Positions 11,811 through 24,399 of a stretch of DNA of 64,000 nucleotides are shown here, piece by piece. A model generated the notes under the pieces. It ran no database searches, had not been told where the DNA came from, and saw only the letters and a program-made list of their open reading frames with translations. Made by a program: the position numbers and the translations under genes. The DNA comes from Capitella teleta (lineage: Eukaryota > Annelida > Polychaeta > Capitellidae). Position 1 is the stretch's first letter, and each line of letters begins with the position of its first letter. The DNA is taken from the NCBI GenBank assembly GCA_000328365.1, contig KB301107.1, forward strand, positions 35,750 through 99,749. Direction: 5' to 3'.

Positions 11811-12373
11811 TATTGCAGATATGTCTCGCAGAGATTCGTCGACAGACAGTCACAGACTGATTAATTTGTTGTGACGAATGATCGGGTTTTATACTGATGG
11901 GCAGAGTTTGTTTATTATTGATGTTTCCCGCCTATTCAACATCAGAGGTTATACCGCTTTCTGTAATCGTCTTCATCAAAGACGCCTTCATGTGTTTTAC
12001 TCCGATCGAAAATCCACTACATGCTCTCTCTTCTATTGTTAACCAAGCATCGTGAATGCGAGAGGTGACACGCGAGTCGAACTCTGTTAACGATTGTCCA
12101 AAACAGTAAACAGAGTGGCGTTAATTGCCATTAGCGAAAGGGTTCTTTGATCTTAAAAAAAAAAAAAAAAAAAACTTCGACGAATACGATTCGATTTTGC
12201 TCAAGGGACCGAAAAATATGTTCGAGGAACAGGGTTTTTCGACGAAGCGGGGTTCGAGGAATCCGAGCAATCTGTAATGCTAAAGTATAGGGGAGTCGTC
12301 GGGACTTTGAAAACACTTCGACGAAGAGGGGTCTTCGAGTTATCTGTTTTCGAGTTAGCGGGGTTTTACTGTA
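11640..12373 (-). mobile_element. pogo/Tigger-type DNA transposon relic
   Basis: The 5' end (read on minus) is at 12371 with terminus CAGTAAAACCCCGCTAACTC, preceded by TA (12372-12373), as in the Tc1/mariner/pogo group. About 560 bases inward lies the N-terminal part of a CENP-B-type transposase (11640-11810). The catalytic DDE domain and the second terminal repeat were not found, so this is a 5' fragment. A shorter MITE of the same family lies in the MIB1 intron at 57178-57630. Confidence 0.8.
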
Positions 12374-12459
12374 CTTACAATTACTTTTAAATGCATTCAT
12401 GAGTTGTCGCCATCATATCTAAAGAAATTATTGTCTTTTTATGAGCCATCTTGTGATAG

Positions 12460-12640
12460 CAGATCCAATGTTAAACTTTCACATTTTAATGTTCCTTTTT
12501 CTCGATCTCATTTTCCCTATTCTGCTGCTTTTACTTTTACTTCTCCACGCTTATGGAATCAATTAAGATAACATTAGATCTTCTCTATCACTTTCTGTTT
12601 TTAAATCAAAATTGAAAACTTTACTTTAACATAATATTTT
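12460..12640 (+). mobile_element. LINE 3'-end fragment
   Basis: Translation in shifting plus-strand frames gives FTFTSPRLWNQL followed by IRSSLSLSVFKSKLKTLL. This is the well-known C-terminal signature of CR1/L2/jockey-like LINE ORF2 proteins (W-N-x-L, then SLSxFKxxLKTxLF). At least one frame change or stop separates the two motifs. It is a short dead fragment. Confidence 0.75.
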
Positions 12641-12704
12641 CTTAAAACATTCAATTTACTATTTTTACTTATGTGTTGATGTGTTCATTAATATGTTTTA
12701 TTTA

Positions 12705-13330
12705 TGCAGATGGCGCAGATGCAGATGACGTCACACTATTCTCAACACGCCCCGATGATCTGCAGAACCTGATCAACGTCGGCACCTCCTACGCCACACA
12801 CCAGCAACTTACTTTCGGGCACAAGTGAGTGAGTGAGTGATGGGGTTTTACGGCTCCACCCAATCCGATCGGATGATACGGGCGCCAGAACAGAAGGCCC
12901 GGGACCGGGGTTTCCCCCTACTCTTATCGATAAATCCCAAGGGTTCTTTATCCTGCATACCACCATAGACAGTAGTACACAGCGCCCGGCCTTGTTACGC
13001 AGTTGGGCAGCACTGCAGAGTCACCGAAGAATTACAATTATAACGGATTACAATTATAATTCAGGCACAAGAAAACCATGTGCTCATGGTATCGGGGAAG
13101 TGCCACCTTCTCAACTGCTCTTCGCTGGCATTTGAACGACACTGATCTCCAAACCGTTAACTCACTGACCATTCTTGGGGTCGAACTGACTTCGAATTCA
13201 AGTTGTAGCAGTCATGTGGAGCAGCAGCTTCTCACTATTCCCCTCTGGATCAATTTATCCAGGGTTGAGCACCTGTGGTCAAGCATTGGCCTGTCTGTGC
13301 TAACCTACCGTGGTCTGGAGGCCATCCACC
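12705..13330 (+). mobile_element. LINE reverse-transcriptase fragment split by a later insertion
   Basis: The frame from about 12706 contains the catalytic-box remnant ADADDVTLFSTRPDDLQNLI and then LTFGHK. After an insertion (12826-13071) the same reading resumes with KKTMCSWYRG, TILGVELTSNSS and LSVLTYRG. This is the palm/thumb order of a non-LTR reverse transcriptase. Stops and frame breaks follow. It is distinct in sequence from the fragments at 2.6-3.2 kb and 12.5 kb. Confidence 0.7.
12826..13071 (+). mobile_element. SINE-like insertion with 8-bp target-site duplication
   Basis: GGCACAAG occurs at 12818-12825 and again at 13064-13071, exactly at the point where the host LINE reading is interrupted. 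The insert starts TGAGTGAGTGAGTGATGGGG and ends in an AT-rich tail of imperfect ATTACAATTATAA repeats. I see no clear Pol III box. Part of its body (ACCACCATAGACAGT, CGGCCTTGTTAC) recurs near 19917-19960 in DHCR24 intron 1, so it belongs to a dispersed family. Confidence 0.65.
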
Positions 13331-13637
13331 AAGGGCAAGAGTATCGGAATACAGTGAACTGCTCTCAAGCATCCGTGTACATGTATGTATACGTCATCTG
13401 ATTGGGCATATACATGTTCCAGCTGAAAATGGGGATTCAAGGATGGAGTATTTCCAATGCATGTAGGCCTACTAATACTTAGTAACTACGTGTAGTTAAT
13501 TCTATAATTATTCAATAACTAGTGGAATTACAAGAACCGCCCGCATGGAAAACAATCATGGCGATGCCATTGCTTTATTTCCTCGTCACAAGTTCTAATG
13601 GTGAGTTTGAAGACCCAAAAAAGGGTCGTTGTCGAAT

Positions 13638-14237
13638 TCATTCTAAGAGTTTGTTATTTTTAACTTGAGAAAAAGCTGGAGGCGAACAAATCACGATGAT
13701 TGGTAAAGGGGGTAGGGTGGCCAACTTCTTTCTGCTGGTGCCTTTGCGGACACCAAACTCAAGAGGATTCTGGAAAGCTGCCTCCTTTTGATACCCCAAT
13801 GGCGGCAGTTTGGAGTTAGCCTTCAGGGGTGCACCCAGGGAATGAGGCTGCGCGACAGGGTTTTGTGGCACGCTGGCTGTGAATGTCTTCACTCGGCAGT
13901 TGATGATCTCCTGTGCTGTCAGCACACTCTGAGTCAGTCTCTTCAACGTTTTCTTACTCGGCCTCGCGGTGAGAGACAAATGCAACGACACAGGCGTCTC
14001 CAGCCCATCATCTTCTGGTTTCGGTCTCGCGAGATAGTGCGAGTACTTCTTTGTGAAGTGTCGGCGAAGTCTTTCCATCCGCTTCATAGCGATTCCAGCT
14101 TCGGTGTCGATTCTCGTGATATCTATCTGTAGTTGATGTTGCCCGATCATGTTCTGACTGAGACAGGTGCGGCGCCCACTTCCCCCGAAATCGTCCCGCT
14201 TCACCACTCGTTGGAAATGCTTCTTAGAGTCATACAT
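13638..14237 (-). CDS. Uncharacterised basic protein, 199 residues
   Basis: This is the longest open frame in its region (ATG 14237, stop 13638), and its antisense frames are much shorter. The product is rich in Lys, Arg, Ser and Pro. It has a charged central segment (KRMERLRRHFTKKYSHYLA), no signal peptide, no membrane segment and no family I know. It reads as intrinsically disordered with a short helical middle. A GC-rich block about 400-470 bases upstream (14640-14710) could be its promoter, possibly with an untranslated first exon. It could be single-exon or the last exon of a longer gene. Codon use looks coding, but no homolog was checked. Confidence 0.5.
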   Translation of the reverse strand: MYDSKKHFQRVVKRDDFGGSGRRTCLSQNMIGQHQLQIDITRIDTEAGIAMKRMERLRRHFTKKYSHYLARPKPEDDGLETPVSLHLSLTARPSKKTLKRLTQSVLTAQEIINCRVKTFTASVPQNPVAQPHSLGAPLKANSKLPPLGYQKEAAFQNPLEFGVRKGTSRKKLATLPPLPIIVICSPPAFSQVKNNKLLE

Positions 14238-15223
14238 GCTAACTCCATAACTTTATCCCGCGCAGATCACACAGTCATGAAATCCATGTTTGGAGGTGAT
14301 ATTCCCAATGCATTTAACAATTGACAAGCGAGATATACAGATTTGTGTACGGCGCGGTTCCTAGGCGATGCAAAATCGATCGTGATTAGCGCATTGATTT
14401 GTTAGCATCTTTCGTAACATAATCGAGTAATTAGCATGGAGATCACGATCGCCGTAACACTGATTGATTTTGATCGCAGACCCAACCTCAATAATCGATA
14501 ACGTGTATCTTCTGAACAACCAACGAAGGATACCCATATTTTTACCCACATCGGCCACATTTATTCCCAAAGAGAAAAGAGAAAAGACAATGAGAATGAT
14601 TCAGGGATTCAAACTTACGAAGTGACTCCGTTTATAGCAGCCGGGTACGAAACACCCGCGCAGCCGCGCTCCGGGCCGTATACAGCAGTGAGTATCCGGA
14701 AACGCCCGAACCGAACCGAATCATAGATATGAAAATATCATCTCATTGTTACTGTTTAACAGTGGAGACAGTTACAGTATAATAATTAAAGACCAAGAGA
14801 AAGGTACACCCGCCACAATCCTTTGATCGAGTATTATTATTATTATTATTTTTTTTTTTTTTTTTTTTTTTTTGCATGCATACGTTTATTCAAAGTGCAT
14901 ATAATATTATGCAATGACCAAATATAATACATGCATGTCCTGTAGTTTTGAACTATCGCAGTTTGTTCAAAACAAATATTGCACAGAATCCAAACACAGA
15001 CCCTCCTCAGAAGGCGTAACTGAAGAGCTTCCTCTGTTTCGGGTCGTTCTTTTGATCTCTCTGACCCTTAACAGAAATCTTCAAAAGAAGCACAGTAGAA
15101 TTCTAAAATCCAGCGTTTGTTAACCTCCGATTCGATGAGCGGTGTCAGTCAGTGGACGAAGGAAGCGCATTTAAGCCGCAGATTCCTTCATCACTAATCA
15201 GACATCCACTTCTCAGCATCAAA
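14238..15223. other. Spacer with GC-rich block
   Basis: Contains a GC/CpG-rich block at about 14640-14710, an ATT run followed by a T run (14833-14873), and nothing coding that I can support. Confidence 0.5.
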
Positions 15224-15644
15224 ATGGCTGACGAGGAAGCCCCGTTGGTTACAGCCGATTTTGATGTAAATTTTATCTTCACACATATATTTCTTCCTTC
15301 AATGAGTTTGAAAGAAGTGAAACTGATTATTGAGAGCGAAAACAAGCAAATAAGGCTTCTTCTTTTTCTTTTCTTTTTCTTTTTTTTTCTTTTTTTTTTT
15401 TTTTTTTTTAATATGGGAATATCTGACCATCAAAATAGAACATTATTATTTTGACCCCTTGTCGATTGTTTCTCCAATTAAACCAGGTTAATACTATTTG
15501 TTTTCTTTAAAATTTCAGGAATATGTGCGCCAGTGGCTTAAATTAGTACACACGAAAATTCGTATCTATGCAGTATGCAATGCAAATCCGGAATGTGGTG
15601 TTGGCATAACCAAGGATTTGCGTTTCTTTTGCACCTTAGTATAA
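15224..15644 (+). CDS. Candidate small two-exon gene (doubtful)
   Basis: The ATG at 15224 sits in a good context (AAAATGG) and opens MADEEAPLVTADFD, followed directly by a GT donor (exon 15224-15265). A polypyrimidine-AG acceptor at 15517-15518 opens an in-phase exon (15519-15644) starting EYVRQWLKLVHTK and ending at TAA, 55 residues in all. The T-rich intron is 253 bases. No family is recognised, and the second exon may be chance or may splice onward. It is listed because start context, donor, acceptor and phase agree. Confidence 0.27.
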
Positions 15645-17563
15645 AAAAGATATACTCTCTCGCTCCAGAGGAATCTCTAAAAAGAGAGAGTTGATTCTTA
15701 ACAAAAAAAATCCTCAATTACTTTATCTAAAAGTTTTAGATTCATGTCACTGTAATTCCCACTTTGCTGTAATATATCAGGCAATTTGCTGTCACTGTCG
15801 ATTTCGACCTATGCTTCAAGCCGCGATTATTGATAACCGGGAGTATTTTGTCGCTTTGAATCTTGTCGCTATCATAACGAACTTCGGTAACAACGTGAGC
15901 GATCAATTCATGCTATGAAGTATCTCTTGTGCAAGCACTCCGCATACAGCTGCTGTATACGGAACGCTTTCCTAAAACTTACACAAAAACAGAAGTGTAG
16001 AGCCATATATATACAAGCATGAGGTGATCGTGGTGGAAGGGGGCGTGGGTATAGAACTCCAAGATAGAACTTTTCCTAATCATGGTCGTTGTGAGGTGCG
16101 TTATGATTGGACATTTCTCCTCGGTGAATATGATTCTTCTGTAGATATTCAGAAACTTGTTATCAATAATACAGGTGAAATTGTTATTAATGACCGGGAT
16201 TCGCTTCAGGTTCAAGGATGAAATCTGCTCCGAATCTTTCGTATTGATGTATCAAAGAACATTTAGTGGTGAGTAATAAATCCGTGTCGATTTCCCCCTG
16301 AATATTCCCGTCTGTTATGGGTGATTCCCTTATTTGAAATAACTTATTACTACATGTAATGTGCATGTAGGCCTAATCTATCTACTTCGGGTTTCGTTCA
16401 ATGTTGAAACAAGAGTTCATATCATGAGGGCTGAAAATTGTCCTACACCTATATGTACAACAAACCAAAATGACCACGTAAGTGACTAATTAATTATTAA
16501 TAAATCAACAAAGCCCATTAAAGATTTACAAATAAATGAATAATTTTCCACAAAGAGCTTACCAGATGGCGCCAATGTACGGTTGCATCATGCTGGCAGG
16601 AATTTATCTTTCACATAAATTACATAATTGAATAAAGTTCAAAGAAGTTCTGTTCTATTTCTTCCAGTGTGGGACGAATTAGTTCATTAAGTGGAAGCTC
16701 TGCCAACAGTTGTTCTCCGTGAACACGCTTTCAATGGAAAGAAAACTAAGATTGGCGTAGAGGGTGTGGATAAATTTTATTATTGCTACAGACTAAGTGA
16801 GCAACCAACGACAACATCGATAAAAATTAAAACCGCATATTATCTCAAAAAGATCGTAAAAATTGATCAAATCAGGCAAGAATAAACCAAAAATGACTAT
16901 GCAGCACATGTTAATAAAGTGAGCATTAAACTAGTTTGGCGTAAGTGAAAGGAGAAATGGGGAATACATCAGGAAACGGGAAACGGTAGAACTGTTTTAA
17001 CCAGATTATTATGCAGTTAGGGATATCCACGGGGCTAAAAAAGGAAAATGAGGAAGACGTGGTTGGGAATTTCAACTGTACAGAATAAAAAAAGTGCACT
17101 CTCAAGTGAGACATTCTTAGGGCTTATCTCGACAATCAATACTAAACTACACCTTTTAAGGCCAAAAAGTACATCATACACAGAAAGTGTAAAAAAAACT
17201 AATCTAAGATATAGCAATAATAAATCAATGAGTGAAACAAGTTCAGGGATTAGACGTCAGGTCTTGAGCACTTTGCACATTGCAATCATAAAACCATCAC
17301 AACATACAGTCGTGCGGTAAATCATGCGGAAAAAAGCGCCAAGATCGTCATAGCCTAAAACCGTATTACAAGCACGAAAAAAAAAATATATTAAAAAAAA
17401 AGACATTATCAAGAAGTTACATATGATGAAAAAAGGTCATTTATCTCAGTTGGAACTTTTGCACCATTATGGATCTGTTGAGATCGATTTAATAAATCGC
17501 TTTGAATAATAATTATTGTGCTTTGATCAGATAAAATTTAATTTAATACACTTTTCGGCTTAC
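15645..17563. other. Spacer downstream of DHCR24, no gene seen
   Basis: AT-rich. The overlapping opposed open frames at 15979-16221 and 16926-17320 have no coding signature and no splice partners. Confidence 0.5.
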
Positions 17564-20500
17564 TTAAGCACGCGCTGCACGATTCACTTTCTCGTAAACC
17601 TCCGGGAAAGCTTTCTCACAATTAAGCAGCTTGCGCATTTTACTGTACAGCGAATGATCGAACATCTCATAGAATTCATCCCTCGTCAAGTATGAATCAG
17701 CATACAGCATCTGGAAGCTGAAAAGACACAAATCATTTCCACTGAAGCCCGTCTCTAACTCATGCAGCCTACCCATCATGGTCGTTGACAAACTTCTCAA
17801 GAACGCGAGTCGATTCGTATGAGTTGAAGTTGGTCGTCTTTGGAGCACCATACGCACCGATATCGATGAACATTTCATCCTGGCCAGGCTTCTTTGGGTG
17901 AACGAAACCGGGAACATTGAAGCATTTAAACGGACACAACCACAGAGGGTAGAGCTGGAAAAAAAATTAAAATTTTAATTATAAATTTTTCTCATGCGTG
18001 ACGAAATAAGACCGACGTTGATTTCCTTGTGGAAGCATTCAAGGGCTTTCTCCATGTGATTCACTGGCAACAGCATGTCCTGAATTATCTGATGCTTCTC
18101 ATACATCTCTTTGATGGTTTGACCTTGAGTCAGTTTCAGGAGTGAAATCTTGGGAGGGACCATCCACCCAAAGACAAGTCGGAAGAAGGCGTTGTTGCCG
18201 AAGGGGATGATGTCCTGCAAAATCACTCTTTAAAACAAGCCTCACAAAGCGACAGACGTTCCCTACCTGAAGCTGCCAGAAAATGCTGCGAGTGTGGCGG
18301 TGATAGTAATGACGGAGAGGGATGTACTCCACTGCTTCTCCTTTGCGCAGGAAACTCTCAACATGCTTGAAGAACCAGGGCTTGTAGTATTGTCCGATGG
18401 CATTGATCTGTGAAATCATACCGCATTACAACGGTGCTCTATGACATTAAAATCATAACGCATTTGAAGCCTTTCTCATCTCGTAAAATCATAACGCAAT
18501 CTGGCTTTCAGTTCGTTACAACGTTATGATTTTAGATTGTTCGCGGCACGTGAACAAGCAGCTGTGTGAACTGCTCAATTTGAGAAGTGCAATTGTAAAA
18601 TCCACAGGAGTTAAGCGGCTTATGCTGTTTGCTGTGTAGGTGGCTTGACCTTGAACGCAGCTAAACTTAGTTTCAAAGTAATCGGGCAGGTATACATAGT
18701 TGATAGGGATTGCAAAGAGCAAAATAATCATGTACATGTATTCCCTAATTCCTCACAAAGGGGAATTAAGGTGAGATCATCTGAGGGGAAGGAAAAGACC
18801 TTGTCTGGTTCAGCGTCGTCTGTGAGGGTTCCGCTCATGATGACTGCAGTGTCCTTGGAGTACATAAGTCCCTCAACGAACATGCTTGGTTCCTCTTTGC
18901 CTCCGTCAGTTCCTTTGAGGGACTCCCTCTTGAAAGTGGCGCAGAGATCCTCGAAGGTGTGGCATGGCTGATAGGTGAGGCGCACGTACTTCTTGGCCGG
19001 AATAATGCGAATCTCTGCCGAAACCAGGAATCCCAGAGTTCCGTGCGACCAGGGAACAGCGTAAAAAAGGTCCTCGTTCTCGTACTGCCGGGTGCGAAAG
19101 TACTCAAAAGATAGCACAAAACCCGGCTTCAAGAGTACGACTCACCTTTGAACAGCGCACACAGCTTCCGTCTGCCAGCACCAGTTCGAAAGCTTCGCAC
19201 ACGTGTTGCATGAGACCAAACTGATGCGAAGAGCTCTCAATGCCCACTCCCATGATAAGACCACCTAGAAATGACCAACACTGGTTTGATGCCAGGTCAA
19301 AAAGCAGAGTACTGACCAACTGTGAGGTCATCCAGTTCTGGCACTATGGGCAGCGTCCAGCCCAGAGGGGCCAGTGTGGCGGTCAGCTGACCCATGCATG
19401 CCAGGGGCTCCACGTGCACAATGCGCCTCTCTTCGTCCACTTTGAGAATGTCGATCAGGTTGATGTTGATGTTGCGTAGAGTGCGCTTGTACTTGCCTTC
19501 GCGGAAGCTCACGGCCATCCAGCCAGGCCGAGCAGTGCACATGCGCGAACGAGAGCCATCGTCCTTCCAGGCTTTCACCTGTGACAATCCAGGATCAATT
19601 TACGCCATAAATAGCATCGCCCCCTGCAGGCAATAACGCTATCATACCAGTGTATACTAAATCATATACTAAAACTCATAATTATAGCATCGCTTGCGAT
19701 ACCATCACAGCAGACTCAAAGAATGCAGTCGTGAATCAGTGTCAGGGCTCGAAAAACAAGACAAGAGTTCACGAAAAGTAGAATGTTTGAAGTGATCAGA
19801 TAAGCCGCCAAGCGGGGGGGGCTTCTGAAGCAGCATAACAAGACTGAACTCTGCACAACAGGAAATCGAACAATAGGAAGTTAACCTCTGCGATCAGCGT
19901 GAATATTCTACGACTGAACCACCGTAGACAGTTGCACGCAGAGCCCGGCATTGTTACCAGTAGTTACGCATGCGTGAAGGAAATCACGGAACCACGTCTT
20001 ACATTCTGAATTTAAAATGATACAAACGCAAATAATAATACATTTCATCATTCAGGTAGTCTTCATAGGCATTATAACCACCTCACACACTGATATAAAT
20101 CATTCCACATGCCACCTGTAACGGGCTCATTAATTTTATCAGTAAAATCGCCCATATATGGCATCATCAAGCTCCTTGAATGTTTCTAAAGGGCTTGTAC
20201 ATGCAGTGACGTTTCCTCGAATGTACCTCGGTTATAAAAACGCAATGTATTTCCACCCACATATCCTTTAATCAAAACATTCAAAACTATTCCTGATTTA
20301 ACTTACATTTACATGAAGGCCTACTGCCTACCACTTGTATTTGATCTTATATGAGTTCTGTCTAAACCCAATAAAAACACAGGGTCATTCATGGGTTTAT
20401 TTACAACATTGCGTGAAGTGTTAACAAAATGCTAATTTCTTTAAACCATGATGTTGTGTCAATCACAGTTGCATAAGTTAATGAGTTTTGACAAGTTCAA

Positions 20501-23500
20501 AACCTGCTTCGATATCTCCTGGTAGGAAGTGCATTCAATTGGCAATTTAGCATCTTGTTTCTGCGTCATATTTTGTTCTGTAGATGCAGCTGCATCTCAT
20601 GTCTAAGACGCTCAAATTAGCACTCAAATAAGTCAAGCAACAATATTTCGGACTTCTGGTCTCAACAGTCGTTTTGAGGGGTGGATCACTCAAACTTTAG
20701 TCATAATAATATCATGGCAGTAAAGCCAATAATCAATACTAATCATGCAATGAACACAATGTTAATGCCATTCATGACATGTTCTTCTTTCACTTGATAC
20801 CAAACAAGCATACATTGAAACAAGTAAACACCATTCATTGTAACCATAAATTAAGAACACGATTGTGTCTGGTGGCAATTAATCAAATACGTGAATTATA
20901 TTACATGCCACTTAACACATAGTCGTACCAAGCACCAGCAGTATAGAGGGTAAGAGGCCCCTCCACCAAAATGACCGGATTAAACAGCAACCCTCACCAG
21001 TACTCGTGCACTTGAGATAGTGCTGCGCTGTAGCTCAGTGGCTCAAACAAACATCACAATTGATACTAGAAGTCTACAGTTAAGGTTACAATCACTCATA
21101 ATCATACGCTATAACAAGCCGTCTGCAAGCAAGATATTTAACATCAAATAACAGGTATCGCATAGAATCGCAGGTCGACGGTAGATAACCGGCCCAAAGT
21201 GCGCATTCTTTAATCGATCGGTACACGTGCCCTCAAAACAAGGCTGCAAAGGTCAATAGGTCACAATTATGAACCAAATTATTACTAGTATATCGGTTTA
21301 TGACGCCAATCACAACGATGCCCGCCTCAGCCAATCAGAGACGCCGCAGAGAGTAGCACTATCGCAAGGCGGTCTCTGATTGGCTGAGCGGAACACACGT
21401 CGCATCGCCAGGTTGAACGCAGCATAATCCCAGAAACAGGATCGAAGATAAGCGAACCAAGGACTTTATACTCTGCTACACTGTGTGCCTCTTAATTAAT
21501 GCCACTCAGTACCGGCTACGCAGACAATTGACGAGTCACGATTCGCGATTATGCAATCGATTACCTGGTGCTGAGCCCCCAATAGGGACGCTGATAGCCA
21601 ACGACAAACAATGTTCGCTGAATGGGAAGCGATCTTCGCGTGACCTAAGAAGACACGGGCGCAGAAGAAAATTAACTGTTGCTGCCATATCATTTGCACG
21701 GCATAATGTACAACATACACAAGAAGGGGAAAAATAACACTAGCAGTCTACTTAGAACAAGTACTAATGCACTAGTACCCGGAATACGGTATGCAGAACT
21801 CTACGGGAAAAGGTACTTCGGGGCCAAGAAAAATCCACACAAGTGCACAGTGTTATACATGGGGAAATAAAACTACTGGGGCTATACATGCACATGCACT
21901 AGTATCAGTAATTGTGTGCATACGCCAATAATTATCTGCAACATAAATTATGCTGAAAGCTAGTAAACCAATAACAAAACAGATAAATAACACGGTAATT
22001 ATTTAATTAAATGTGCATAGTGTCATTTAAGCATTTACACATGCAGTGCTCTGTTCCAATTACGTGTAATAACAGTATAACATGTCTATCAAATAGCAGT
22101 ACTAGTATTTAATTAGGCACAATAGCGTGCGGTTAATATGCGTGCGAGCGAAAAGACCTATGAGGGGATTAACATAGGGGGAGCATAATAGGCTATTATT
22201 AGAATGCGATTGATGACACAAGGCTTAATTCGGAGAGGATTGAGTTGTACAGGAGGTTAGAGGAACGACTCGAGAGATCCTTTAATTATTTATTTTAGGA
22301 TTCCAAGTCGACTTCTGCGGATGCCTTGGTAAATCTTTGGCGCCAGACAGGATGCCGCTTAATTGGATAATATTATTCTACCATTCTTGTGAGACGAGGG
22401 GGGGGGGGGGCGTCCTCTCGAATACTCGCGTTTAATCGCATTACAGGGTTCGCAAATGTTGCAGTGAGGCACCACCAGCATGGGAATGATACAAGCGGAC
22501 GGGCGTTTACATCAGCGCACTAGTGAGAAGAAGGGTCGCGAGGTCCTGTCGTCCTACCATAAAGGCTGCACCCGAACTCAGGATTTATGGACTATTGGAC
22601 CAGCCACACTAAAGAGGGCCTTTGCCAGTGCGCGCATCGGCCCAAGACGTTCGGTCGCTCCTGGAGGCGCCATTGCCCCCAGTTGGGTGCAGAACGCCGA
22701 GTCATCGCGCAAAAAGAAAGGTGATGAAAGACGCGACATGTCGGTCTCTGGTGAGGGAAGAGAGCAACTGGTTCAGTTTCGTGATTTAACGCGGGGAGGG
22801 AGGAAGGCGATGTCGGGCGGGAGTAGCGTGCCCGCGTGTTCATATCTTGCAAAGAGAGCAGCTCAAATGTTTACAAAAGAAAAATGACGAAGCGATTACC
22901 ACCATGGCGATAATGCCGCGAGATTATTCCAATTCGTGGAATAAAAGAAAAACCATTCACAAGCATTTCTTCTTTTCCAAGTTCCGTATTTGCTTCGGCG
23001 CCGTCGCTTATTATTATTATTATTATAACGATGGATTGTGGCATTACGCTAATCTCCGACCATTATCCTCTTTATTAAACACCAGTGAACATTATGTAAT
23101 ATTATTAAAAAATTCGAAATACATACCATGATACAAGAAGTGTTTGTTTTTTAATACATAAAACGGGCTGGATCCATTAGCATTACACTTACATTTGAGG
23201 CTTTTTTATATCAAAGCGATGAAACGAATTCCGCGAGCGTGTTGCGTGACCTCAGCGGACTTTATGACCTGAATCCGATGACAGAAATGCGAAGGACGGA
23301 ATGGACAAGAGACATCGCGGAAAGAGAACAAAATCGATGAGTTCCAAGAACTTGTGGATGGATACATTTTGGTGTTGAACTAAGCTGACGGTTTCCCCTC
23401 GCACGTCTCAGGGATGTTCGATCAGCTCATCGAATTCGATCGATACCAACGACATAATATTATTTTTTTTTTTTTTTTGGTGTGTGTTGGGGGCGCGACA

Positions 23501-24399
23501 GATGAAGCTGCAGTCCTACAATGACTTAACAATACATAGATCGGCTGAACTATTAATGCGGCCCAACCACGCCTACTCGCCGCCCAATCGATACGCGATG
23601 CACCAGAGTCAACTGAAGAATTCCTTTAGGTGTTACGTAACGAATGCACGCGAAATTGAATAAACACACGCTTCCATAGGACCGCTATATTAATTTACAA
23701 TAACAGGTGTTGAACCGCCAATGCTAATGTATGTAAATTCGTGGGGCTGATATGAGAAGGGAAAAAAAAAAAAAAAAAAAAAAAAAAAATGTGGAATATA
23801 TGACCCACTTGCACCGAATATAGACTGCTCATACAAGGACACTCAATCCGAACTTAGCGAAGCACTCGATTGTTATGCGGGCGCTATAAATTGCATAAGA
23901 GACTTTTGGCTTATATTAACTTTAATTCCGATAAATATTACATATGCAACATTATTTATATTGCCTGGTTATTAATTTATTAAGCAATTATCTGGTGTAA
24001 TCACCCATTGCATTCGGAGTCTGCAGGAGGGATCCCAGCTACAATTAAGCTAATTACCATGCGCTGTCGATCAATGCTCGCGTGAATAGAGGCAGGCTAT
24101 TCACACGAAAGAACTGAACGTTGGCAAGATGCGATGTCAAATGGACGGAAAAGAAGATGGTGCAAAAGAATGCGCTTGTTTGACAAAGACATTTAGTGAT
24201 GAACAATTGGAAATTGCATAAATACCTGGCGCTGCACCTCCTTGACCTTCTCGGCATGGCTATGAGGCGCACTGTGCATTTTAAAAATCCACCAATTTCG
24301 CAGCATAAAATAAGTGTCATAAATGACCGAAACTGGCATTAAGAAAAAGATGACGAAGAGCCATCTGTAGTTGATGAGAATGTATTCGAGGAGCCCCAT
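17564..24399 (-). CDS. DHCR24: Delta(24)-sterol reductase (24-dehydrocholesterol reductase)
   Basis: FAD-dependent oxidoreductase that reduces the C24-C25 double bond of sterol side chains with NADPH, in the ER membrane. Eight exons, high to low: 24226-24399, 19317-19578, 19146-19264, 18800-19084, 18267-18407, 18017-18214, 17773-17954, 17564-17717. Phases close to 504 residues (human about 516). The N-terminus has one membrane helix (about 10-32). The FAD-binding region shows [37 protein letters not shown] and [16 protein letters not shown]. The C-terminal half shows [33 protein letters not shown] and [15 protein letters not shown]. Every block matches the vertebrate enzyme closely, so it is very likely active. 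Intron 1 is 4.6 kb. It is divergent from UHRF1 with a 349-base shared promoter. Confidence 0.97.
19579..24225 (-). other. DHCR24 intron 1
   Basis: This 4.6-kb intron, the longest in the gene, holds part of a dispersed repeat (19917-19960), a CCAAT-bearing hairpin (21326-21388), a GC-rich stretch (22400-22830) with a G run, and a poly-A run (23761-23789). The open frame at 22480-22887 lies in the GC-rich part and is probably chance. Confidence 0.8.
21326..21388. repeat. Hairpin with CCAAT boxes in both arms
   Basis: CTCAGCCAATCAGAGAC (21326-21342) is repeated as its exact reverse complement at 21372-21388, with a 29-base loop. Each arm carries a CCAAT box in NF-Y context (CAGCCAATCAGA). It may be a palindromic MITE or an intronic enhancer. 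Confidence 0.85.

Noticed and set aside
22480-22887. 135-residue open frame in DHCR24 intron 1
   Set aside because: It lies in a GC-rich patch with an opposed 86-residue frame, no domain and no splice context.
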